Source: Barthelona sp. PAP020
Lineage: Eukaryota; Metamonada: BaSk clade
Assembly (NCBI GenBank): GCA_040182905.1
Contig: JARQWU010000089.1
Span: 1-35,706, forward strand
Reading direction: 5' to 3'
Length of the DNA stretch: 35,706 nucleotides
A program made the translations under genes and the position numbers. Positions 1-12,300 of this stretch are shown here, piece by piece. The notes below the pieces were generated by a model, which saw only the letters and a program-made list of their open reading frames with translations, searched no databases and was not told the origin of the DNA. Within the stretch, counting starts at the first letter, position 1. The number at the start of each line of letters is the position of its first letter.

Positions 1-294
1 TCCTTTTTCCCTCGAGGTACGGAACTTTTCCTTAACCTACCCCCAAATTTTTGACCTGCCACGGTGAATGCATGAAAACTTGCACAATTAGGATAAATTT
101 TTAAAAATATCGGAGCTTTAAGCTCTTTTGAGCAATTAGTAATGCAATATTTCACACTCCGCATAGGGCATAGCTCTCCTACGAAAGCCTATAAAAGAGT
201 AGGTTTCAAAACAGAGAGGTTCCTTTCAGGAACGCTGGACCCCCCGAAAAGAATAAAGATTAAGGTTTATTATTTATTGATCAACTGAGTTTCT
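1..294. ncRNA. GC-richer non-coding block, possible structured RNA (unidentified)
   Basis: This stretch is visibly richer in G and C than the rest of the window and has no convincing ORF. It holds several perfect short hairpins: GAGCT/AGCTC at 113-117/121-125, CCTAC/GTAGG at 178-182/199-203 flanked by further CTCT/AGAG pairing, and GTTCCT/AGGAAC at 219-224/228-233. It ends in a GGACCCCCC run near 236-244. On the + strand an Sm-site-like AAATTTTTGA lies near 46-55. I compared it by eye with U1, U2, U4, U5, U6, SRP, RNase P/MRP and 5S RNA and could not assign it. It may be a truncated RNA gene starting before the window, or an unrelated regulatory or repeat block. The strand is unknown. Confidence 0.3.
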
Positions 295-394
295 CTAGTC
301 TCTAATTTGGGAAAGTTCTGGAAAAGGTTCGTGCAAGAAGAAAAATAAAAAACACAAAAAAACACACACATAATGGAAGATAAATGATAAATGT

Positions 395-3300
395 TTATAA
401 CCAAGGAAGATAGTTTTGAGGTAAATGAGAATGCACTGAAGATGAAGAACTATCTTGAATACGACCAATAATTGTTTTAAAAAGAGAAGATTTGAGATAG
501 TTGTCACCGAGTGTTTTGGGAGGAATTTTTGGCACAGTGAATTCTTTGAATGATTTAAGAATTTGCTGAACTAAACCAGGAACATTAACAAATAAATCAG
601 AATTAATTTTTGAAGTTATTAACCTGTCAATTATAAACGTTTCAAACGCAACAGCTGCCTCAGGAGCTAAAGAAATACTAGAAGAAGTGCAAACTACAGC
701 CTTGAGCATTGTAGCAAGGTGTCCAAATGGTGGGAAAGCTTCAACCAAGGAATTACGTATGATTGTTGTTGAATCCATCTTGAGGTCTAAACCAACAATT
801 TTGTTATTTTGTCTCAATGGTGTAATTTCTGGTATACACCTGTTAAATTGAACTTCTCCTGTTGAAATATTAATGAGAGTATCCTTTAAAGGTCTAGGTA
901 ATGCACCAATTGCAGATGAAATTGCCCAACAAATACCTAATGATTTAGTGAACTGTTCACCCAATAAAAGACGACTTTGATAAGATTTTCTATCATACAA
1001 GGTGTCTCTAAAAACTAAATGCCTTTCTTTTGATTTCAAAGAGTTATATAGATTTTTAAGGTCTTTGTGTTTGGATTTTAAATTAATAAAATCTTCAAGT
1101 GCTTGTTTTTGAGATATTATATCGGATAATTTAGTTCCTTTGTAATCTAATTTATACATATTTCTATCAATATCAATAGGTATGGGTGAAGTAGAGGAAA
1201 TAAAACATCTATTAACAATCATTTGATTATTATTACCCACAATTCGATTCAATTCAGCAAGTAATAATTGACTATATTGAATTTCTGAATTATTTTTAGC
1301 AATTCTAATGATTTTTACATGCCCAGATTGTGAATGAACATAAATATCAGTATAAGTTGAACTAATATTATACCAACCACTAATGGAACGAATAAACATA
1401 TCAGGTACATCTAAAACACCAGGAAGAGCAAAAACAAATTCACCAAAAGAAGGACTTTTGGGGGAAGAAGAAAAACCTTGTCTACTACCACCTTCAATTG
1501 AAGAATATCCAGAGTTTAATGTATGAAAAAGGAATTGCATTGTTTCAATATTAAATTCATAAGTGAAAGAATGAGTTGCGGGATAAATAAATGGTTGTGA
1601 CAATTCATCAGCAAGTTTTTGTAACACTACAACAAAATCTAAATAATCGACAGGTTTCTGCTGGAAAAACTCATTAAATTCTTGAATAAAATTGTTTATA
1701 GCTTGAGTGAAAGATAATGATATTTTAGAAAAGCTAAAATTGGAATTTTGAGTTAATTTTGTGTATAATTCTTTAATTTTTCCATTCAAAAGAATGGAAT
1801 CTGATCCAACTAGAATATTTCCAATTAAGCTTTCAATATCACTAATAACATCACCTAAAGGATGCAAAGGAATAGATTTTTTAAAAAACCTGTACATTGA
1901 ATACAAACTTGACATCTTTAATATTACTGCACGTTTTTCAGAACGGACCAATCTTATAATTTTTTCAATGTTGGGTTTATCACTTCTGAAAAAGGAAGAA
2001 AAATTCACAGGCATTTCATATTTAACTTCTTCACACAATTTAGCAAAAATAAGAGGAAAAACAACATCTGTCAAAGCACCAGAATCAATAGCAAATTGAA
2101 CAATGTACTCACATAATTTTGAAACAAAACAATGATGATGTTTTAACGCAAAATTAACACATATTGGTAAAACACTGGATAAATAAAGATTGAACTTTTT
2201 GGATGACAATTTGAGTTTTTCAAAAAAATCAGCTATTTCAGATTCAGGAACATTTATTGGCAATAAGCTCATAACCCAAATCATGCTCAAGATCAAATAA
2301 TGTAAATGTGCTTTGTTACTGGCAGACCAATTATTTTTTGCACGATTGCTATCTAAAGCGTATAACATAACATATAAAGTATCTAATATTAAATTAAGAG
2401 ATGGTTGATTCAATTTCAAAACAGTTTGTTGCAATCTTTGAACAAGATAGCGACTCCAATCATTAAACAACTGACTGGAAACAACACCCGTATTACAACC
2501 AGCCAAGAAATTTTGTTGAATCACATTATCTAATGCATCAATCAAAGCTTCATGTGTTTGGGACAAAGCTTGAGACAATCCAGTATATTGAAAGAATAAT
2601 TGTGAAGGTGTAAATGATGAATCTGTCATTATACGATTTTGATACTCGCATAAAACAAGACCTCTTAAATGCAAAACAGACACAAGTAAGTTATTTCCAA
2701 CAGAAGCATGATTACTTTGAGGCCATGTGGTTGGTAAATACGATAAACTAAAATCAAGTCCTTGATTTGAACCAGAACCCATATGCGACAGAACAATTTC
2801 TCTATCAGAATTGAAAACATCAGAAGGTTCCAATTGGGCTCTACTAAGTCGCATCATATTCAAAACTGACAGTGAAACTGAGGGTAAATTGAGGATTCGA
2901 GCTTGTTGTGCAAATAAGTTTGCAGTTTGTAGCATTTCTTGATAGAATCGAGAACGCATGTCTTCTTTTTCGGATCTAATCTCAAAAAATTGTTGACGCC
3001 ATCTAAGCAAAGCGGCCCAATAATCAAGTCCTTGATGTCGTGATGGAACACGATGTTTTTTCCAAGTAGAAAGCACAACCTCATCTCTATTTTGTCGAGG
3101 TACTTTGTTTGAAAATGACACCCGACGTTTGTCAGAATGAAGAATCACTTTTGCACTTTCAAAAACTTCAATTTCACGACTCATCAAAGAAAACAACTCT
3201 AAATGTTCAACAGATAAATAATTTCCAAAACTACGAAATTTAGAAAGAATTTCAGCGACAAAAATATCATGATCTGCTTTGATTGTTTGAAAGCTTTCTT

Positions 3301-6300
3301 CATGGGCAGGTTTTTGATTTCGAACGTCCCTTATTAATTGAGCCAATAAGCTTTCAGGAGTTTGCCTTGGTACAGTGGGCATCGAATCAGACAATTCCGA
3401 TACCAAAGGAATAACAGAATTTGCTTCAGCTAAATCTGCAGAACTAACCCAACAAGAAGGATCAGGAATATTTAAATCATCTTGGGTATATCGAGTTCGA
3501 ATATGTTCTTGAGACATGATAGAAGCCAATGAAAACCAATGGTTAAGTGTCTTAGAAGTATGAATATATCTATTACGTAAGAAATCAGGAACTGCATCGG
3601 AAGGCAGATCCGAAAGAAGTTTGGAACTGAGACGATATGCTTCTTCCAATTGTCCCGCAATTTCCAATTCCAAAATGGGTAGGATACATGCATCATCACC
3701 AAAGGATTGACCATCATAAGCTTCGTCAAAATCAAGAGAATCAATAACGAATTGCATTGAAGAATTTTGAGCAATTGAACGAATCAAAGCTCGAGACTGG
3801 TTATCCATAGATTTAGTCTCAGTAATGAAATTTATGCATTCTGCAGAACAACCGAGGAATTTACCACAGTATATCAACACTTCATTTGGAATACGAGGTG
3901 TTGAATGGAAATTAACAAACGCTCTAAAGAAAATTGCAGTTAAAGTATTTGAAACATCATCACAAAAAACATGATAATTATCAAGTACAGCTTTGCTAAC
4001 TAAAAAGCGATTAATCGCTTGAATAATAGAATTAGAAATTGGTCTATTAGCAAAAGTCAGAACTAACATCTCTTCAAGTAAAGATGAAACAACATTTGGA
4101 TTGTTGAGAATACAACTAATAGTGGAAAAAAATAAAGAAAATTCATCATCGTCTTCATAAATAGATGTGTTATCGCTGATCATTTCATCAACAGGTTCTA
4201 CATTAGTTGTTTCTCTTAAAAATGTGATAAAATCATTGTGCCATTGCTTTAAAGATTCAAAATAACATTGGTGAAGATTTAAATCTTTAAGTTGATCAGC
4301 ACTAAAATCAAATACCGGATAATTGATTGATAAACTTAAAATTAAAGTAAAAACAGTTGAAAAAGGCAAAAAATCAACAAAAGACCAATCAATTTGATCA
4401 CATAATACCAGAAGAATCTGTTCAAATGATAAAGGTTGACTAATATTTGAATCAAACAAACGAACAGCTTGTTTTGAATTAGATTCAAAGGATTCAACAG
4501 AATATCCTTCCGAATTATAGGTTTTTGAATATAAATGAGCTATTAAAACTTGTATTAAACACAAGAATGAGCTCATTAATTTAGGATTATCCGAAACTAA
4601 CCCAATAAATATCACATCTTTCAATTTTAATAAAAGTTCACCACCATCAAGTTTTAAATCATCTCTAATACGGGTAAAAAGCAGGAGTTGACACCAATAT
4701 ATGATTTCTTTCGTAAAATATGTTTTTGGATTGACAAATAGCTTTTTTAATGAAGCAGCCAAATTGATCAACAAAGAACTTTCTTCAATGAGACTCATAG
4801 CAATTATATGAGGTTCCATACAATCATTTGCATCAAATAGTAGTTGATGAAAAGGTCTATAAAACATGGTTTGATCTCTTTCAACTCTTTTTAAAGGCTC
4901 ATCTAAAGTCCAAAAACCTTTTATTGATTGAAAATGCTGATAATTTTTGATCAATTTTTGTATTTCACTTGAAACATCATTCCTACCACTCCAACTACAC
5001 AATAAATATAGAATAATCATGAATAATAATTCATTACCCAATAATAATTTATTAAGACAATTATTTTCATTGGGATCAAGAAAATCCATTAAAGAATCTA
5101 AAACTTGCTTTCTTAAAATATCACTAATTCCAATGGAAACCATTGAACCAATAATAATCAAGTAATAACAACAACAATGACCTACCAATTCAATCAATGT
5201 ATCTAAATGGATATCTGGTTGTATTGCGGAAATATTTTTTTCCTTTTCACGACTTGTCACACAAAAAGTTACTGTTTTCTTTAAAGTTTTCCATAAAACA
5301 GAAAATGTTTGCAAAACCAATTCTTGGTCCATATTTATATCAATTTGTTGCAATATTGAAGAAAAACTCCTTAACAACACATAGATCAAATTAAAACTTT
5401 TGCGACATTCTGTGAAAAAATCTTGTTCCTTTTCCAAACTTTCCAAAGTTTGTTCACTCAGATGCTTAACTCTAGTTAATATTGCTTTGATCAACATAGA
5501 TTTAGTGTCAAGAGAAAGATATTCACAATAATCAGAAAAAATAGACAAAATATTCAATTGGGTGTTGCTTAAAGTCATCATAATTGGATAAGCTAATTGT
5601 TGTTGAGAAAAATCCAATCCCAAAATGAAGTGATTTAAAGCAGTTTTCACGATACAATCTGTTAATGAGGGTTTTCTTTTGATTAAATTTTGCAAAAAAT
5701 CAATGTATCTGCTATTTTGATTTTTTAAATCAAAGCTATATTGCTTTTTCTGAATAATTGGCGCAAAAGTTTCCAAAATAAATAAAATTTCTTCTTTATT
5801 GGAAAAATATCCTTTAAATTTCCATAATTTTTGCAATAATAATTCGACATCAAAAGTTTTAATATTATTCATCAATTCTTTGTCAAAAAGCTCAGTTTCA
5901 GGATTCAAATTCTTAAGTTTATGTTCGAATAATAGTTTTTCAGTCTTTAACATAAAACTTATGATTGATTGAATTAAGTAGAATGAATTTAAATCAATTC
6001 CTTCAGATCTAATGACAACATTAAAAAAATATGGGAATAATGAAGTTAAATGCTTTAAATAATTAATTTGTTTGTCAATCAACGAATTTGTTGTGTTAAC
6101 AGAAGGATTAACATGATAAAAAGGTTCAATAATACAATCTTCCAATGAAGCTACCAAACTAAACAATGATTCCGCCTCTTTTTGTCGTGAAAATTCAGAT
6201 AAAAATAAAACTCTTATTATATCAACAATAGAAATTGTAACATATTCACATTGTAAAGCTAAATGTTGCTCTTTTTTAATTTGTTCTTCATCACTCAATC

Positions 6301-9300
6301 TTTGTGACATCTCATCAATCACATTAATGTCATCATTCAAAGTGAATAAATTTTCAGTCCTAAAAAATAATGTTTTGTCTTCAATCACGATTTTTTTGGG
6401 TGTGGGTAAATCCTCAACAAAAATAAATCCAGTAAATACACTTTCTAGAACTAACGATAAAGTTAAACTGGCACGTTTATCCACATTTCTTTGCGAATCA
6501 GTACATTTAAATATTGAAATTAATATTTTTTTCAACAAATCAAAACTAATAACGCGAGTAAATAATTGGGTTAAAACATATGCATGTAAAGCATCAAGTC
6601 TAACATTATCATTCTTTCTCATTGCAATACGAAGAGTCATTTGTAAACATTTCTCAATTGCACTTCCAAAACGATGTTTCACTGGATTTTGTTCATAATC
6701 ATTTTCAAACACACTTTGTTTTTCAATTAAAGCTCTAAAAAGAGTAAATTCTTCATTCATGCACACACAACAACATCTCAAAAATGCGTTAACCAATAAC
6801 TCAATTTTATTCATTCCAAAAATAGAATAATCATTCATACCACAAATTAAAACATCTCTGGAATTTGTTTCACAAAAACCATCAACAATTTCCATACCAA
6901 CATCAAGAAAACTGTTAAAAACTCTTTCCAGTTCATTTCCTATCTCACTCATATTCTCTGATTTTGCATACCGATATAGACATGGCTCAACAATAAACTG
7001 TATTATTAAAGTCATCATGTCATACTCTTCTTTATCAGATATCAAATAAAAAATGTTTAAATAAGGTTTGCCCAAAATATCAAGTGTTGAACGTTTTTTG
7101 AGTATTTCCATCGTAAAATTAAACAATCCATTCAAATGATCAATTGACAATTCATCGATGAAATCCAACCAAAATATTCTAACGATCTCAAATTCTACTG
7201 TTGAAGCTTGAACACTGGCAACAGGTCCCAACCCTTGTAATAATATGAATCCTGCATAATACTCTGCAGGGTGAGATCTACAATATGTTATAATTGAATT
7301 TCTCAAATGTTTTCTGAACATTACATTATATGAATGGTCATCAACTTGTTTTAATTTTCTTTTTGTTGGAACAACACTACAAAAAGCAAAAATCGCACGT
7401 TCTTTGAAAAAATCGTTTTCAAACATTATGGGATGTTTTTTCATCACAATACTGATAACTTCAGCGGCATAAACTCTGACATTTCTATTGTAAGGTAAAT
7501 TTACTTCCTCATTGTTTCGTATCGCTTCCCAATTGATAGTTTGAGATCCTCTTCCTTCAACAGGATACGTTAAAACTTGTCCTAAAGCATGCCCTGCTTT
7601 ATCTGCAACTGCAATTGCAAAACTATATGCAGCAGGCTGTTGTAATAATCGAATAAATGTTGTGGCTGTTGAATCATATGATAACTGTCCAATAAATGTG
7701 GCAACAGAACTATCCAAATTGGAAAGACAAGCGGTTAATAACGGACCCATTGAAGAACCAGTTACTGAAAATAATGACATATTTCCTGGTTCAGTTTGAG
7801 AAATTTGCATTAATTTCAGACTTGCAATAACAAGATTTTTAAAACCATCTTGTCCTATTGATGTGTCGACTAAAGAAAGTAGATCCATAGCAAGAGGTAT
7901 TTGATTTCTTGTTGCAGTGGAAAATCCTTGTTGTGCATTAAAAACGGAAGCTGAAGGTTGTCCAACACCTACCATAGTCGATGAATTTGAAGTTGCGAAA
8001 TTTCGAACAAGCCCTCTAACTCTGTCAATAATTTCATCAGTATGAAATAAATTGCTAATTCGGCTTAATCTGTTCAGAGAGGTCAAATATTTTTGATCAG
8101 ATTGAGGGCCATCTTGACTAAATGTGTGTCTAAAATTTTCAAGACATTTGGCTATACGTTCTGATGAAAAAAATCTAGAAGACATCAAAGTTTTACCATA
8201 CTTAACAACAGCTCTCATTATTTTAGTATTTGGACAAGTCATGAAGGAAAGATGGGTATTGAAAAACATTCCAACAAAATTTTCCACTAAGTTAATATCA
8301 ATTTGACCATTATTTTGTGTTAAAAAGTTTATTTCTAACAATAACAAACGAACAAAAGCATCCAATGCTTCTAACATAACCAAACTATATCCAGTATATG
8401 GTGCCGCATTTGGATTACAAAAGAAAAGATCTAACTCATTCACAATCAATGATTGAAGAACATTATTATTTTCTCCATCTTGTGGAAGAATATGTGAAAA
8501 TAATTTTATAAATACAGGATTAAGTGTGGTGAAACCATTCGCATTCAAATGCCTAAATGTCATTGTTGGTTGTTTTTGTATTGAAGACAATGCAATATGA
8601 CATATGACTTTCAAATGTTGAAAGAATTTGGTGGTTTCTGTGATGTTTGGAAATTTTTCTCCCCAAACTTGATGGTTTTCAAGATTTTCAAAACCTGATA
8701 AAAGTTTGAGGAAAATCATCCAATAATCAATTTGACCCAATTCAAATGTTTCTTGTTTTTCGATTGGAGTTCTTGGATCTTCGAAAAATTTATTTAAATG
8801 ATATTCTTCCCATATTGAAGAATTGATTGTAACAAAACCAATGGAATCATATACAAAGCCTCTTTTTGATATTTCTTCAGATTGTTCTGAAGTTAATGTT
8901 TTCAAATCAATATCTGTTAAAAAAAAGGATTGAATTTTTCGATCAGTCAATAAATTTTGTCCAATACGATCACCAAATGATTCAGTATATTTTAAAGGTA
9001 AGTTAAACCTTGAATCTAATTGATCAAAACAAGTCAAATTGGTATTCAAATCCAATATTTCTAATAACACAGAATACAATTCATTCATTACAAATAATGA
9101 TGATTTAACTAACACAACAGCGAAAAATCTAAAAAAATCAGGGGATAATTGACTTAATAGAATGGTATCGTACAAAACAAGATGAAAATCTATATCAATT
9201 CTTGAAGATGCTGAATAATGATTCAAACAATCCATAGCTGTGCAACTACAACTCAATAGATCTGTGGTTGAATTAGAAAAACATGAAAAAATAGAGAAGA

Positions 9301-12300
9301 CAAAAGGATTCCAATCTAAACTACTAGTGTTTTGAATTAAATGAGTACCATGAGTTTTAATCAAATATAAGATTGTTTCATACATTAAAAATGCAGAAAT
9401 TAGTTGATTTTCTTCAACAGAAGAAAACAATTCAACAATGATATCTAACAAAAACTTAGACATTTCATCATATTTAGCATTTTTATCAATATCAACTGAT
9501 AAAGCAAATAAATTATCAAAAAATTCCAAAAAATATTCAACAACAAGTCTACGAAAAACCAATCTTGGAAAAGATAAATTGAAGATAAAAGCTCTAACAC
9601 ATTGTTGAAATAAGGACACATCAATATCTTCACTATCATTTAATATTTTTTCACACAAAAACAATAACATTTCTGAGAAAGAACTTTCATACTTTTTCCT
9701 AATATTAAGGGGTAACAATGGATTAGTCAATGCACTAATAAGCGTCGAAATACACAATGATAAAATCGTTTTCATTTCTTTTGGTTCAATATCGTCAAAA
9801 TTGTGCATTTCTTTCAAAGGATTGAATAATACAGTAATGGCAAAACTAACAATATCTTTCAATTCATCAAAAGATTGTTTTGTCGAATAAGTCTCCAATT
9901 TAATAATATTGTTCATAAAAAGATCCTTTTTGCAAAAATTAACATGCTTTTCATCTGATATTGATGAAGTAAAACGAATGATAAAGACTGTCGGCAAATC
10001 ATCAAGACATCGGAATATTTTCTTGTAACAATTGGATTCCGCAAGAGTATGATCATCATTTGAAAAATCTACATACTCATTTAAATATTCAGACAATGGA
10101 GAAACTAAAACCGAAGCAAAATAAAAGGCTTCCTTACTTAAAGGATTTGTTTCCGGCAATCTCATTAATTTATGCAAAACTCTCACAAATCTTGGTGTTT
10201 TAAAAAATATTTCATGTAAATGAGGCTGATAAATATTGTTCATATGATCAATAACTTTTTCTAGAGAAATATGCTTTCTTCCTGTCATTGTATGGTTTTC
10301 AAAACAATAGCAAATTTCCAATAATAATGTTGTTGGATGTTGTGATGACGTTAAATTATCTTTCAAATCAAAAATTTCCAATTTATTAATAAATACTGAA
10401 GCTAAATGAATATAAGTAATATTGGCTACCTTACGAATAATTTCTGAAGGTGAATTTTCAACATAATAATGTAAATTTTGAAATAAATCTTGTTGACAAG
10501 GTAATAACAATTGAAAAACACGATCACCATTATTTAATGCAACATATTCGATAAATTCATAAAAGAATTTTAAAATAAAGAAAAATTTTGATGAAGTTTT
10601 CAGTGTTCGTAATAAAACTGCCAAAACATGAATGCAATGTTCTGCTAAAATTGTAGAAGAATCAATTGTCGTTTTTAACTTGCAAATTCCCTTAAAAACA
10701 ACCAATAAAACATCAAAATAATATTCAATACGATTTTCAAACGATTTCATGTGATAATTTCTTCGACTGAAAAAGAAATGTTGATAATCTCCTTCATTCA
10801 AAATTATGGGATGAGATTCGGAATCATTTAGCAATTTTAATGTCTGTAAATGGATCAATAATGCATTCTTCTGTTGTTTTAAGTGCAAATCATCTTCATA
10901 TAACAAAAAATTATATTTATCTGAAACTTCAGTCAATTTTCTACCACATATATTGTCAGTATTCATTTGATTATTCTTTTTATTCAATAATAAGAAAGAA
11001 TCATTGTGTAAGAGCGTTAAAACAAAGGGCAAATGCTGACTTACCAATTTTAGACTACAAGTAACAGCTTTAAATCCTACAGTTGCATGGTTACATATCT
11101 CTTCAAAAAAAGACAAGTAATTGTTGGAAAATAGATCATCCCCAAAATTGTCAACGATGATATCAAAATATTCTTCAAATCTGAGACTGTCCAAATATTG
11201 CATAAATGTTCCCAAGACATTTGGAACTTCAGAAGATAAACCATTCATATCAAAAAATTTGGAAATTTTAAACAATGCAGGTATCAAATCCTTGCCAACA
11301 TTAATGAAAAATTCTTGGGTCCTTTTAACATATGAAAAACCAGTAGTTTGATCGGTTTTCATATTAAATCTACAACATATTTGTGTTAAAACATCAAAAA
11401 AATTTTTAATAACATTTTGAATATAGACAACATATGTTTCAACTAATGGTGTTGGTTTATTTATTCTAGAAGACAATTGATTCGCATAAAAATAAGTGTG
11501 GCTTATGTAATCAAAACCAAAAGGAACACCTAAAGGATAATTAATTTGCAGTTCAGTTCTACGTTTGACCAATCCAACATCATCAATCAAATCCTCTGTT
11601 GGAATATCATTCATTAATCTTGTTTCATATAATTTATCAATTAGCTTTTCACAACTTCTTGCCAATAATCTTAATTTAACAACTAAACAATAAAATACAT
11701 AATTAATTAAATGATGTGACAATTCATCGGTTTGTTTTTCAAGTGTTGAAACAATTTCTTTTATGGTAGGTATTGAAGTAAGAGAAATTTGGGTGTATTG
11801 ATTGAAAATAATGTTAGCAAAATCAACAACCAAATTTTGTTTATACTGTTCTTGTTTACAACGAACAACTGCATTGACTATTGAAGGAAGTTTAGAAGCA
11901 ATAACACGTGAATTATAGTGATCTAAAACTTTTACAGCTTTCAACAATAATGAAGAAATAAGCGGAAATAAATCAATAAAAATATCAACATGCTCGCTAA
12001 CAAAAACAAATACTTTGAACAATAAATTTGAATCAGTAATACATAATAAAGGTATAATATCTTTCAGAAAATTAAAAATTAATTGACCATAGAAAGTAAC
12101 AAAAGGTAACTCCGAAGAACCGTTACTGAATGTAAAATTGAACTCAGTAGAAATTTCAGACAAAATCATTAAGTAAGTGATCTTTGCGTGTAACCATACA
12201 TGAACGCGATCTTGATAAAAAAACAAATTACTTTGTTTTGGAAAAAGACACATCTTGTAAATAATATCATGATTATACAACTGAGTTTTAATGAGATTTA

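Noticed and set aside
1-294. Assignment of the left block to SRP, RNase P, U4 or U1 RNA
   Set aside because: Short matches such as GGCAGGTC or an Sm-like site exist, but the diagnostic cores (AGCAG/GNAR, P4 helix, U4 or U1 5' ends) are missing.
6327-6698. 123-codon plus-strand ORF inside TRRAP
   Set aside because: It is the largest of several antisense shadows of a strongly supported 4,175-codon frame.
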